Shown in pieces: positions 36,184 to 43,646 of a stretch of 44,778 nt of DNA. Under the pieces are notes generated by a model that did not search any database, had not been told where the DNA came from, and was given only the letters and a program-made list of their open reading frames with translations. Origin of the DNA: Cyclobacteriaceae bacterium (GTDB lineage Bacteria > Bacteroidota > Bacteroidia > Cytophagales > Cyclobacteriaceae). Position 1 is the first letter of the stretch. Each line of letters starts with the position of its first letter. The stretch covers positions 1 to 44,778 of the forward strand of contig JALSJF010000240.1 of the NCBI GenBank assembly GCA_026989505.1, read 5' to 3'. The position numbers were made by a program, and so were the translations under genes.

Positions 36184-37269
36184 ATGCAAATACGGTTTAT
36201 CGATGCAGGCACTGTTTCTGGCTTGCGGTCGCAATCTATTTACCATGGGCTCGGCTATGCTCAGCAACCCACTACGCCTGACACTATAGTGCTGGCAACC
36301 CCAGGAACACCCTATATGTGTGTAGGGTACTTCCAGGACGTGGAACATGAGCTTGACATGAACTACTGCCGGCTAAACCACCTGCCGGTTATCAGACGTG
36401 AAACCGGGGGTGGGGCGGTCTATATCGACCAGGGCCAGCTTTTTGTGCAGTGGGTATTTCAACAACGTTCACTCCCTGTGCGAGTGGACCTGCGGTTTCA
36501 ACTCTTTGTAAAACCATTGATAGAAACCTATAAGTTCTTTGGCATAAATGCATACTACCATCCCATCAACGATGTACACGTTGACGGCAAAAAGATCGTG
36601 GGTACCGGGGCCGCTACCATTGGCAACGGGGAAGTGGTTACCGGCAATTTTTTATTCGATTTCAATTACCCGGCCATGGTTGAAGCCATTAACGTACCCG
36701 GTGATGATTTTCGTGCAGCGGTAAGGCGTAACCTGCGCCACTACCTCACCACCATGGCCCTGGAACTGGATGAACTGCCAGCCCGGGCCGAGGTGATAAC
36801 CGTGTACCGCCAGCAGTGCGAGAAAATCCTGGGGGTAAAGGCCGTGGCCGGGGAATTTACCCACGAAGAACTCCGGCAGATGAAACGGATAGAAGAAAAG
36901 TTTCAGCGTGACAACTGGCTTTATCAGACCAAACGGCCGCCTGTGAGAGACAAGCTGTTTAAGGTACACCTTGGCTTGTGGATAGGCCAGTGCCACCGGG
37001 AAGTAGCCGGGAAGACCATCAAGGCCCTGGTAACCATGAAAGACGACCGGATAACCGAGTTGCTGCTCAACGGGCCGGAACCTGCTGCCACGCTTAAGGA
37101 AATGGCAGACGCCCTGGTAGGTGCCCCGATGGACAAAGCGTTGATCGCGCAACGCCTGCAGCCACTGCTGGCAGCAGAGAAACGCCCGGCCTGGACGGAG
37201 GTGATCTTCAGGACAAAGGAATTGCAACAGCAACAAACAGGACATGGAACGCTGGCAAGGAGTAATTAA
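36184..37269 (+). CDS. Lipoate-protein ligase sLpl(AB) for LbpA
   Basis: 361 residues. The LplA-type catalytic domain shows RRETGGGAVY (71-80, lipoyl-AMP binding), the HPINDVHVDGKKIVGTGAA region with catalytic Lys137, and GNFLFDFNYPAM. The last ~110 residues (about 250-345; RDKLFKVHLGLWIGQCHR, ALVTMKDDRITELLLNG) resemble the accessory LplB-type domain fused on, hence sLpl(AB). In sulfur oxidizers this ligase attaches octanoate or lipoate specifically to the lipoate-binding protein LbpA. The gene context with two lbpA genes and a LipS-type gene supports this. Housekeeping lipoylation of 2-oxoacid dehydrogenases presumably uses other genes outside the window. Confidence 0.88.
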   Translation: MQIRFIDAGTVSGLRSQSIYHGLGYAQQPTTPDTIVLATPGTPYMCVGYFQDVEHELDMNYCRLNHLPVIRRETGGGAVYIDQGQLFVQWVFQQRSLPVRVDLRFQLFVKPLIETYKFFGINAYYHPINDVHVDGKKIVGTGAATIGNGEVVTGNFLFDFNYPAMVEAINVPGDDFRAAVRRNLRHYLTTMALELDELPARAEVITVYRQQCEKILGVKAVAGEFTHEELRQMKRIEEKFQRDNWLYQTKRPPVRDKLFKVHLGLWIGQCHREVAGKTIKALVTMKDDRITELLLNGPEPAATLKEMADALVGAPMDKALIAQRLQPLLAAEKRPAWTEVIFRTKELQQQQTGHGTLARSN

Positions 37270-37489
37270 TGCCCGGGATGTGGCCCGGCTGTATAACGAT
37301 AAGAGTAACCACTGGTTGTTACTGGAGGTTATCAAAAAGGATAAAAACGGCAAAGCAGAAGAGTTTAAACTAATTGCCTGTGACCCGGATAAAGACCGGC
37401 TGTATGAACTGATGGAAGACGATGACTGGGACTGGGACAAGCACTACATTTTTGTATTTGCCGACCCGGACAGCCTTTGTGAGCTATGA
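37244..37489 (+). CDS. Unknown 81-residue acidic protein inside the sHdr operon
   Basis: 81 residues. It starts inside the ligase gene (26-base overlap in another frame), so it is very probably translated with it. It is rich in Asp, Glu, Lys and Trp (LMEDDDWDWDKHYIFVFADP near the C-terminus), with one Cys near its end (LCEL) and no signal peptide or membrane helix. No family is recognised. Tight overlap with sLpl(AB) and placement before lbpA suggest a soluble partner of lipoylation or of the sHdr complex, but this is inference only. Confidence 0.7.
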   Translation: MERWQGVINARDVARLYNDKSNHWLLLEVIKKDKNGKAEEFKLIACDPDKDRLYELMEDDDWDWDKHYIFVFADPDSLCEL

Positions 37490-37504
37490 TGGCAGATGTA
37501 ATTT

Positions 37505-37586
37505 AAATTGACTTTTAACTTGATAACAGGTAACTTATAAACCAGACTGAAATTGATTTTTAACTTTTAACCGATAATTAGTAAAC
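37505..37586 (+). repeat. Imperfect tandem duplication before the second dsrE-like gene
   Basis: Two copies of about 37 bases, 37505-37542 and 37550-37586, both start AAATTGA and end TAAAC and share ATTTTTAACTT-like blocks, with a 45-base period. It fills most of the 100-base gap, the widest inside the cluster. It may carry an internal promoter or regulator site, but no TANNTTTG box is evident. Confidence 0.45.
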
Positions 37587-37589
37587 AAT

Positions 37590-37970
37590 ATGGAAGATTT
37601 TGAAGGAAAAAAGATCCTTGTAATTCAAACACACGGAGTTGAAACCCCCACCCGGACGTATTCGCCCTTATTTTATGCCATGGCGGCCGCAGCTATGGAA
37701 ATAGAAGTTATGGTGTGGTTTACCATGAATGGCACCAACCAGCTAAAAAAAGGCGAAGCGGAAAAAGTGCAACTGGTGAAAGACTCTAATGTTAACCTTA
37801 AAACCATGCTCGAAATGGCCATGGACAGCGATGTGGAGTTGCGCGTCTGCCAGCAAAGCCTTGAGTTATGGGATATGACCGAAGACGATTTGATTGATGG
37901 TGTGGAAATTATGGGCGCTACCAGTATTATCGAGCTGTCGCTCAACTATGACCATGTTATGTATTTTTAA
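37590..37970 (+). CDS. DsrE-family sulfurtransferase-like protein (second copy)
   Basis: 126 residues with the DsrE/F fold pattern: KILVIQTHGVETP, SPLFYAMAAAAMEIEV, VWFTMNGTNQL and DDLIDGVEIMGATSIIELSL. A single Cys87 in ELRVCQQSLELW sits where DsrE proteins carry their sulfur-binding Cys. It is shorter than the DsrE3A-like protein at 35652 and probably belongs to another DsrE3 subgroup (3B or 3C), which I cannot separate by eye. It is placed just before lbpA, so it may deliver sulfur to LbpA or the sHdr complex. Confidence 0.82.
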   Translation: MEDFEGKKILVIQTHGVETPTRTYSPLFYAMAAAAMEIEVMVWFTMNGTNQLKKGEAEKVQLVKDSNVNLKTMLEMAMDSDVELRVCQQSLELWDMTEDDLIDGVEIMGATSIIELSLNYDHVMYF

Positions 37971-38012
37971 ACAACAACAAATAACTATTTTCTAACTTAA
38001 ACCTATACACTA

Positions 38013-38480
38013 ATGGCTCACGAAGAAGTAAAAGGTTGTGTTATACTTAAAGACCTTCACTATTCCGTTCAGGATAACACCTGGGTAAAAGCCGATGGCG
38101 ATGTAGTTACCATTGGCATGACCGACATAGCCCAAAGTCTGGCAGGCCCTATCCTGCATGCAAAGACCAAATCGGTGGGTACCGCCCGCAAGAAGGGCCG
38201 GCCGATTGCTACCGTAGAAAGCGGCAAATGGGTGGGGCCCGTTAAATCGCCCGTTACCGGGGAAATTATTGAAGTAAACGAGCAACTGGCAGGCGATGCC
38301 CAGTTAATTAACCGCAGCCCGTACCGTGACGGCTGGGTAGTGAAAATGAAAGCCAGCAACCTGGAGGCCGAACTGGCCGAAATGACTACCGGGGAAGCAG
38401 CCGTTGAAGCTTACCGGCAGAAGATCGAACAGGACGGCATCGCGTGTACCCATATTGATGATTCGGATACTTATGATTAA
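38013..38480 (+). CDS. lbpA: Lipoate-binding protein LbpA, first copy
   Basis: 155 residues, GcvH-like fold. The lipoyl-attachment Lys72 lies in the turn TVESGKWVGPVKSPVTGEI. GcvH hallmarks VTIGMTDIAQ and LINRSPYRDGWVVKMK are present. In sHdr organisms LbpA is not part of glycine cleavage. It carries the sulfur or redox intermediate on its lipoyl arm and is needed for sulfur oxidation. The location right before sHdrC1 identifies it as LbpA. Two Cys (Cys9, Cys145) are outside the hallmark sites. A longer C-terminal tail than GcvH (about 130-155) is visible. Confidence 0.92.
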   Translation: MAHEEVKGCVILKDLHYSVQDNTWVKADGDVVTIGMTDIAQSLAGPILHAKTKSVGTARKKGRPIATVESGKWVGPVKSPVTGEIIEVNEQLAGDAQLINRSPYRDGWVVKMKASNLEAELAEMTTGEAAVEAYRQKIEQDGIACTHIDDSDTYD

Positions 38481-38538
38481 TAACTATCTGATAATCAAAT
38501 AATTAAAAATAAGTTTTAAACTAAAACTACTGACAACT

Positions 38539-39249
38539 ATGATGGCATTAGACCTTAGTCAGAACAAACACGCTGACGTCAGTTATGAGGAGAAGGAAAG
38601 GCTTTTCGAAGAGGTGAAAGCTGACGAACGCTGGCATCATGTGCTTTACGGTTGCTACGAGTGTGGCATCTGTGTGGCCGCCTGCCCCTCAGCGCGTTTT
38701 TATGACTTCAGCCCGCGGGTAATTGCCCAGGCGGTAGCGCGTGAAGATATCGACCTGATCTACACCCTGATGAGCGACAGTATCTGGGATTGCTCCCAGT
38801 GCTTTAGCTGCGACCGCTGCCCGAGGCAAAACTCACCGGGGCAAATTATCACCGTAATGCGTGAAGTGGCGGTGAAAAACGGCCTGCAAACGGCCAAAGA
38901 CGCCCTGCAGGGCTATGGCAGGATCATCTATAAAATCATGGCCACCGGCTCGCAGGTATCGCCCGATATGCTGCAGCCCGATGCCTTCCCGGATTGGGGT
39001 ACCCACGTGTACGAAATTGCCGAGAACCTGGAGGAATGGCGCAGGGCCTTGCCACCCGAAACGCTGCACACCACCGAAACCGGCTGGAAAGTTGATCAGA
39101 AAACCATCATCGAATTATACCTTATCTGGCACATGACCGGGGTTATGGACCTCATTGAAGGTGTTGACGAAGGCTTGTTTATGATTTTGGTGGATGTGAT
39201 GGAAGAACGGTTGGAAGAAGCCGGTTACGATGATATAACGTTTGATTAA
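38539..39249 (+). CDS. hdrC1: sHdrC1, iron-sulfur subunit of the sHdr complex
   Basis: 236 residues. Two [4Fe-4S] motifs are seen: Cys39, 42, 45 and 49 (CYECGICVAACP) and Cys85, 88, 91 and 94 (CSQCFSCDRCP). The second has only two residues between its third and fourth Cys, one fewer than the usual CxxCxxCxxxCP. HdrC subunits pass electrons between HdrA and HdrB. In sHdr clusters the order C1-B1-A-hyp is conserved and is exactly followed here. The C-terminal half is helical, without further motifs. The complex is cytoplasmic and thought to bind loosely at the membrane. Confidence 0.92.
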   Translation: MMALDLSQNKHADVSYEEKERLFEEVKADERWHHVLYGCYECGICVAACPSARFYDFSPRVIAQAVAREDIDLIYTLMSDSIWDCSQCFSCDRCPRQNSPGQIITVMREVAVKNGLQTAKDALQGYGRIIYKIMATGSQVSPDMLQPDAFPDWGTHVYEIAENLEEWRRALPPETLHTTETGWKVDQKTIIELYLIWHMTGVMDLIEGVDEGLFMILVDVMEERLEEAGYDDITFD

Positions 39250-39267
39250 CGCTAAACCCTATATGAT

Positions 39268-40455
39268 ATGATACATTTACCTGTTGTTAAAGCTACTGAC
39301 CGGAAGTTTGAGGCAGATCCGGACAATGCCCCCACCGAAGATATTCGTGAAGAACTCTTTCAATTGGAGAAAGAAGGAGAGTTGGAAGTTATCCGGGTGC
39401 CGGATAATTATATTGAACTACCTACCAAGTACGGCCGCATGAAAAAAATCCCGGTAGAAAAAACCTGGCACCACAAAAGCTGTGGCCAGTGCGGGCACAT
39501 TCCGGGCTATTCTACCTCTATTTTCTGGCTCAACCGGCAGTTTGGCCTGGATTACTACGACCCTACCGACCAGACTTCCTGCACCGCCTGGAACTATTAC
39601 GCTTCGGCCACCTCTAACCCCGAAGCCCAGGCTGCCGTGGCCATCCGCAACTTTGCCGCTGCCGATGAGGTAGGCTACTTCCCGCTCATTCACTGTGGTA
39701 CCAGCTTCGGCCATTATAAAGAAGTACGCCACGCCCTGGTACACCAGCATGACTTGCGCAGGAAGGTGAAGAAGATCATGGAACGCCTTGGCAAAAAACT
39801 GGTGATTCCGGAGGAAATTGTGCATTACAGCGAGTGGGTACTGGCCATGAAAGACCGCATAGCCGAGCGCCAGGAGATAGACATGAGCAACATCACCGCC
39901 ACGGTGCACCCGGCCTGCCATTACCACAAGCTGATAGAAGAAGATGCCATTTACGATAGCGAAATCTATGGCGCCCAGCGCACCGCCATTGTTACCGGTA
40001 CCCTGCAGGCACTCGGCATCAATGTGGGGGATTACTCCACCTGGTTCGATTGCTGCGGCTTTGGCTTCCGTCACATCCTGGTATCGCGCGATTTCTCCCG
40101 TTCATTCTCGGTACAACGCAAGATCGAAGTGATGAAAGAGGAAGTGGACCCGGATATTGTGGTAACCCACGACACCGGGTGTGTAACCACGCTTGACCAG
40201 AGCCAGTTTGCCGGCCGTGCCCACGACAAAAAAGTAGGCTTGCCGGTGATGTCAGATTCGCAGGTAGCGGCCCTGGCCATGGGGGCCCACCCCTATAAAG
40301 TGCTGCAACTGCACTGGCACAATACCGACAACAAGCCTTTCTTACGCAAGTTAGGCCTCGATATCGATAAACAATGGGCCGAATTCCAGGCCGAAGTTGA
40401 CCTGATTAAGGCCGGCAAGAAAGAATACATGACCTGGGAAGACGCTGATAAATAA
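39268..40455 (+). CDS. hdrB1: sHdrB1, cysteine-rich catalytic-type subunit of sHdr
   Basis: 395 residues with two Cys-rich domains. The first has Cys72 and Cys75 (KSCGQCGHIPG), Cys105 (TSCTAWNYY) and Cys143. The second has Cys217 (HPACHYHKL), Cys262-263 (WFDCCGFGFRH) and Cys305 (HDTGCVTTLD). HdrB proteins hold non-cubane iron-sulfur clusters in such CCG domains, where the sulfur substrate is bound. The last CxxC of the canonical second motif is reduced to CVTT. An N-terminal extension of about 60 residues precedes the first domain. Confidence 0.9.
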   Translation: MIHLPVVKATDRKFEADPDNAPTEDIREELFQLEKEGELEVIRVPDNYIELPTKYGRMKKIPVEKTWHHKSCGQCGHIPGYSTSIFWLNRQFGLDYYDPTDQTSCTAWNYYASATSNPEAQAAVAIRNFAAADEVGYFPLIHCGTSFGHYKEVRHALVHQHDLRRKVKKIMERLGKKLVIPEEIVHYSEWVLAMKDRIAERQEIDMSNITATVHPACHYHKLIEEDAIYDSEIYGAQRTAIVTGTLQALGINVGDYSTWFDCCGFGFRHILVSRDFSRSFSVQRKIEVMKEEVDPDIVVTHDTGCVTTLDQSQFAGRAHDKKVGLPVMSDSQVAALAMGAHPYKVLQLHWHNTDNKPFLRKLGLDIDKQWAEFQAEVDLIKAGKKEYMTWEDADK

Positions 40456-40489
40456 TTTTTTTAATTACACTTAATTGAATGTACTAATT

Positions 40490-41548
40490 ATGGCTAATGA
40501 AAACATACTTGTAATTGGCGGTGGCCCTACGGGGCTGGAAGCCGCCAAAGGTATTGCCGACTTGGGTTACAAGGCAATACTGGTAGAAAAGCGCGAGCGG
40601 TTGGGTGGTACGCCCGATGCTTCCGGCTATGCTGCCCTCACACCCGATATGCGTGATGCCGGGGAGGCTATGGATGAAATGCGGGCTGCCGTGGAGAATA
40701 ACCCTAATGTAGAAATTATGCTGAACACAGAAGTAACCGGGGCCGAAGGCGAAACCGGTAACTTTAAGGTAAAGGCTAAGTCGGCTGGCAATGAGGTGGA
40801 GATTGAGGCGGGCGCAGTAATTATTGCTACCGGTTTTACCCACTTTGACCCGGGCCGCGAAACCCAGAAGTACGGGTATTATGAGCACGATGACGTGCTT
40901 ACCCTGGTAGATGCCGAAAAAATGCTTAAAGAAGGCAATTTTGTCCGCCCTTCCAATGGCGAGAAGCCCAAAAGGGTGGCCTTTATCCAGTGTGTAGGCT
41001 CCCGCGACCGCCAGATTGGCAATGAGTACTGCTCGAAAGTGTGCTGTGGCATTTCTTCCAAGCAGGCCATTGAGGTACGCGAAATGGTGCCCGACTGTAA
41101 AGTGTTCATCTTCTATATCGACATGCGTATGTATGGCTATTGGGAGAATGAAATTTACTGGCCGGCCCAGGAAAAACACAAAGTCAACTACATCAAAGGA
41201 ATGGCCACCGAGATCATTAAGAAAGGGGACCACCTGATTGTGAAAGGAGAAGATACCACCATGCGCAGACCGATGGAAGTGCCCATGGATATGGTTATCC
41301 TGGCCGTAGGCATGGAACCCAGTGCCGGCACCAGGCAGGTAGCCGATATTTTTGGGGTGAAGAAGAACCAATACAACTTCATCGAAACCATTGGTGGGGC
41401 CCTGAATACGGTTTCTACCAATGTTGAAGGTGTTTTTGCCGCAGGTGCCTGTACCGGGCCTTCAGACCTGGAGGACTGTATCTCCGCTGCCGGTTCGGCC
41501 GTGATGAAATCTATTGCCGCAGTGAGAAGAGTAGCCGTACCTGCCTGA
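40490..41548 (+). CDS. hdrA: sHdrA, FAD- and FeS-containing subunit of sHdr
   Basis: 352 residues from ATG 40490 (a TTG at 40475 is less likely). The N-terminal FAD-binding Rossmann motif ILVIGGGPTGLEAAKG is followed by the HdrA FeS signature with Cys168 (QCVGSRD), Cys181, Cys185 and Cys186 (YCSKVCCGISSKQA), then a C-terminal FAD segment FAAGACTGPSDLEDCISAAGSA. It is about half the length of methanogen HdrA and lacks its thioredoxin-reductase insertion and ferredoxin ends, as is typical for sulfur-oxidizer sHdrA. It should exchange electrons between the sHdrB/C units and an unknown acceptor. Confidence 0.92.
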   Translation: MANENILVIGGGPTGLEAAKGIADLGYKAILVEKRERLGGTPDASGYAALTPDMRDAGEAMDEMRAAVENNPNVEIMLNTEVTGAEGETGNFKVKAKSAGNEVEIEAGAVIIATGFTHFDPGRETQKYGYYEHDDVLTLVDAEKMLKEGNFVRPSNGEKPKRVAFIQCVGSRDRQIGNEYCSKVCCGISSKQAIEVREMVPDCKVFIFYIDMRMYGYWENEIYWPAQEKHKVNYIKGMATEIIKKGDHLIVKGEDTTMRRPMEVPMDMVILAVGMEPSAGTRQVADIFGVKKNQYNFIETIGGALNTVSTNVEGVFAAGACTGPSDLEDCISAAGSAVMKSIAAVRRVAVPA

Positions 41549-41550
41549 AA

Positions 41551-42288
41551 ATGAGCCAGCTTATCGACATGGAAGCCGCCAAGGAGTTTATGAAAGAAAC
41601 CCTGGCGAAAGTGGAAAAAGAAAACCTGACGGATATTGCCAACTCCCTGGTAGAAAAAAGTGCGCTTTTTCAACAAGTTCTGGCTCAAGAGCGCTTAAAT
41701 GAACTATCGCAGGAAGAACTGGACCAGGTTTTACAGCGGATATTCTCTATCCGCAGAAAACTGCCGGAGGTCTATGGGCATATTTCCTTTCATAAGCTCA
41801 GGTCAGCCATTTTTCACCTGCTTTACAGTGCCGGCAAGCCCGATTTTCGTTTTCAGGCCTTTTGCGATGCCCTGGGGGAATTAGATACCCCGTTAAAGTA
41901 CGATATAACCGGAGAACTTCTCCATTTTACCTTCCCCAATAAATACTGGCTGTGGAGCCGGTGGATGTGGGACCCCAAGAATAAAACCGGGGCCCTGCCA
42001 TTAGTTACCAGCGAAGATTTCGACCTGCAAGGCGAAACCCTGGGCGAAGTATATATGAAAGTAGGCAAGGCCGTGGCCTTCGTCCATTCGGTAGCCGAAA
42101 TGGCTGAATTTCAGTTTATTCACCGGTCGTTGTTTGGTACCGATGTGTACTTGAGTTGTGTTTACATCATCTACTCGTACACCGTGCTGCAAATGAAAAT
42201 GACCAAAGAATTTAATGAAGTGATGCCGGGGCTGACGGAGTTCTCGCGCAGGTTATTGGGCGTTTATGGCATGCAAACGGCTGCCTGA
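41551..42288 (+). CDS. Conserved 'Hyp' protein of sHdr clusters
   Basis: 245 residues, no signal peptide, no clear membrane helix. Mostly helical, with aromatic-rich segments HFTFPNKYWLWSRWMWDP and VYIIYSYTVLQMKM. Only two Cys are present (Cys104 and Cys202) and no FeS motif. In sHdr clusters a hypothetical gene between hdrA and the second hdrB/C set is conserved, and this one takes exactly that place, 2 bases after the sHdrA stop. Its role is not known. A structural or membrane-docking part of the complex is one idea, based only on its aromatic and basic patches. Confidence 0.82.
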   Translation: MSQLIDMEAAKEFMKETLAKVEKENLTDIANSLVEKSALFQQVLAQERLNELSQEELDQVLQRIFSIRRKLPEVYGHISFHKLRSAIFHLLYSAGKPDFRFQAFCDALGELDTPLKYDITGELLHFTFPNKYWLWSRWMWDPKNKTGALPLVTSEDFDLQGETLGEVYMKVGKAVAFVHSVAEMAEFQFIHRSLFGTDVYLSCVYIIYSYTVLQMKMTKEFNEVMPGLTEFSRRLLGVYGMQTAA

Positions 42289-42332
42289 TGATAGAAAATA
42301 AATGAAATACTAAACTAAGCTGATCTAAGATT

Positions 42333-43592
42333 ATGCCGATTGATAAAAAACAAATAATAGAAAAAGAAAGTGCCGTTGTCGATGGAATAGAACTCTCGGC
42401 TGACTGGAACCGGATGTTCGAGCAGCGGGTGGTTCATTATGAAGATAATGATGCACTGGATAAAGTACGGGATTTAGACGGGGCCGAGTCCATCGGTTGG
42501 TGCTACCAGTGCGGGCAGTGCGTGCCGGTATGCCCCGTTGATGCCGTAGGGGAGTATGGGCCGTTCCGTACCTATAAAGACCTGCTCATGGGTGTTGACC
42601 TGTTTAAATCCGATGAACTGTGGAAATGCACCACCTGTATGCAATGCCTGCGGGTGTGTCCCAAAGCCGTGGATATGGTGCAAATTATGCCGGCCGTACG
42701 CGAAGAGGCAGTGATGGAAGGGGATGTGCCCGAAGAACTGCAGGAAGCCTTTGAAAACACCTTTGAGTATGGCAACCCGCTGGGGGAATCGCAGCGCAAA
42801 CGGGCCGACTGGATTCAGGAAACCGGCTCCGAGGTACCGCTGATGAAGGATAAAAAGGAGGCCGACCTGTTATGGTTTGTGGAGTGCTACCCGTCTTACC
42901 ATGCCCGCGGCAAAGAAGCCAGTGCAGCCCTGGCTAAAATTTTAAATACCCTGGGCAGCGATTTTGGCGTCCTCGGCACCGAAGAGAAATGTTCCTGCGA
43001 CTCCCAACGCCTGGCTGGTGAGGTAGGCCTGTTTGAGGAGTTTGCCGAGGAAAATATCAAGACCTTCAGCAAGTATAAGTTCAAACAAATGCTGGTTACC
43101 GATCCGCACGCCCTCAATGCCATCCGCAAAAAATACCCTGAGTATGGCGGTGAGTATGATGTCATTCACTATACCACCTACCTGGCCCCGTTGATGGAGA
43201 AGCTGGAGATGAAAAACACCCTTAACTATAAGGTAACATTTCATGATCCTTGTTATCTCGGGCGCCATAACGGTGAGTATGAAGCCCCCCGCAGTATTTT
43301 GCGTGCAATTCCGGGCGTTGAGTTGATTGAGATGGGCCGTTGCAAAGAACAAAGCTACTGCTGCGGAGGTGGCGGTGGCGGCATGTGGCTCGATGGCTTT
43401 ATGGCCGACCATGTAAGTGAGCGGCTGTCGGAAAACCGGGTGAAAGAAGCTGTGGAGACCGGTGCCGACCTGCTGGTGGTCTGCTGCCCTTATGAGGTTT
43501 CGCGCTTTGAAGATGCCGTAAAATCTACCGGCAATGAAGGTAAACTGTTGGTAAAAGATATTGCCGAACTGATAGTTGAAGCCATGGGGTAG
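42333..43592 (+). CDS. sHdrC2-B2 fusion (sHdrB3-like) iron-sulfur protein
   Basis: 419 residues. The N-terminal ~120 residues are HdrC-like with Cys57, 60, 63 and 67 (CYQCGQCVPVCP) and Cys99, 102, 105 and 109 (CTTCMQCLRVCP). From about residue 180 two CCG-type domains follow: VECYPSYHARG with EKCSCDSQRLAG, then HDPCYLGRHN, YCCGGGGGGMW and VVCCPYEVSRF. So one chain holds what some sHdr systems encode as separate C2 and B2 genes. I recall that a fused version is called sHdrB3 in 'type II' clusters, which also carry etfAB. No etfAB is seen in this window, but the cluster is cut at the right. HdrD and GlpC-like proteins share this architecture, so the gene context carries the assignment. Confidence 0.85.
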   Translation: MPIDKKQIIEKESAVVDGIELSADWNRMFEQRVVHYEDNDALDKVRDLDGAESIGWCYQCGQCVPVCPVDAVGEYGPFRTYKDLLMGVDLFKSDELWKCTTCMQCLRVCPKAVDMVQIMPAVREEAVMEGDVPEELQEAFENTFEYGNPLGESQRKRADWIQETGSEVPLMKDKKEADLLWFVECYPSYHARGKEASAALAKILNTLGSDFGVLGTEEKCSCDSQRLAGEVGLFEEFAEENIKTFSKYKFKQMLVTDPHALNAIRKKYPEYGGEYDVIHYTTYLAPLMEKLEMKNTLNYKVTFHDPCYLGRHNGEYEAPRSILRAIPGVELIEMGRCKEQSYCCGGGGGGMWLDGFMADHVSERLSENRVKEAVETGADLLVVCCPYEVSRFEDAVKSTGNEGKLLVKDIAELIVEAMG

Positions 43593-43646
43593 GCCCGGCA
43601 ACCGGAGAATAGTAAACAGATGATAACCAACACTATACTATAAACC

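Noticed and set aside
35652-37970. Part of a reverse-dissimilatory sulfite reductase (dsrEFH) system
   Set aside because: No dsrAB, dsrC or dsrMKJOP gene is present and there is no DsrE-F-H triplet.
38013-38480. Glycine cleavage H protein (GcvH)
   Set aside because: The fold is the same, but no gcvT/gcvP is present and the gene lies directly before sHdrC1 with a dedicated ligase, so LbpA is the better call.
40484-41371. 295-codon open frame on the minus strand inside sHdrA
   Set aside because: It is the antisense shadow of a gene with clear FAD and FeS motifs; its product is His/Gly-rich without any recognisable domain.
38539-43592. Methanogen-type or electron-bifurcating heterodisulfide reductase
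   Set aside because: HdrA is short, without the extra ferredoxin parts, no MvhD or hydrogenase gene is seen, and the C1-B1-A-Hyp order with TusA, DsrE and LbpA is that of sulfur oxidizers.
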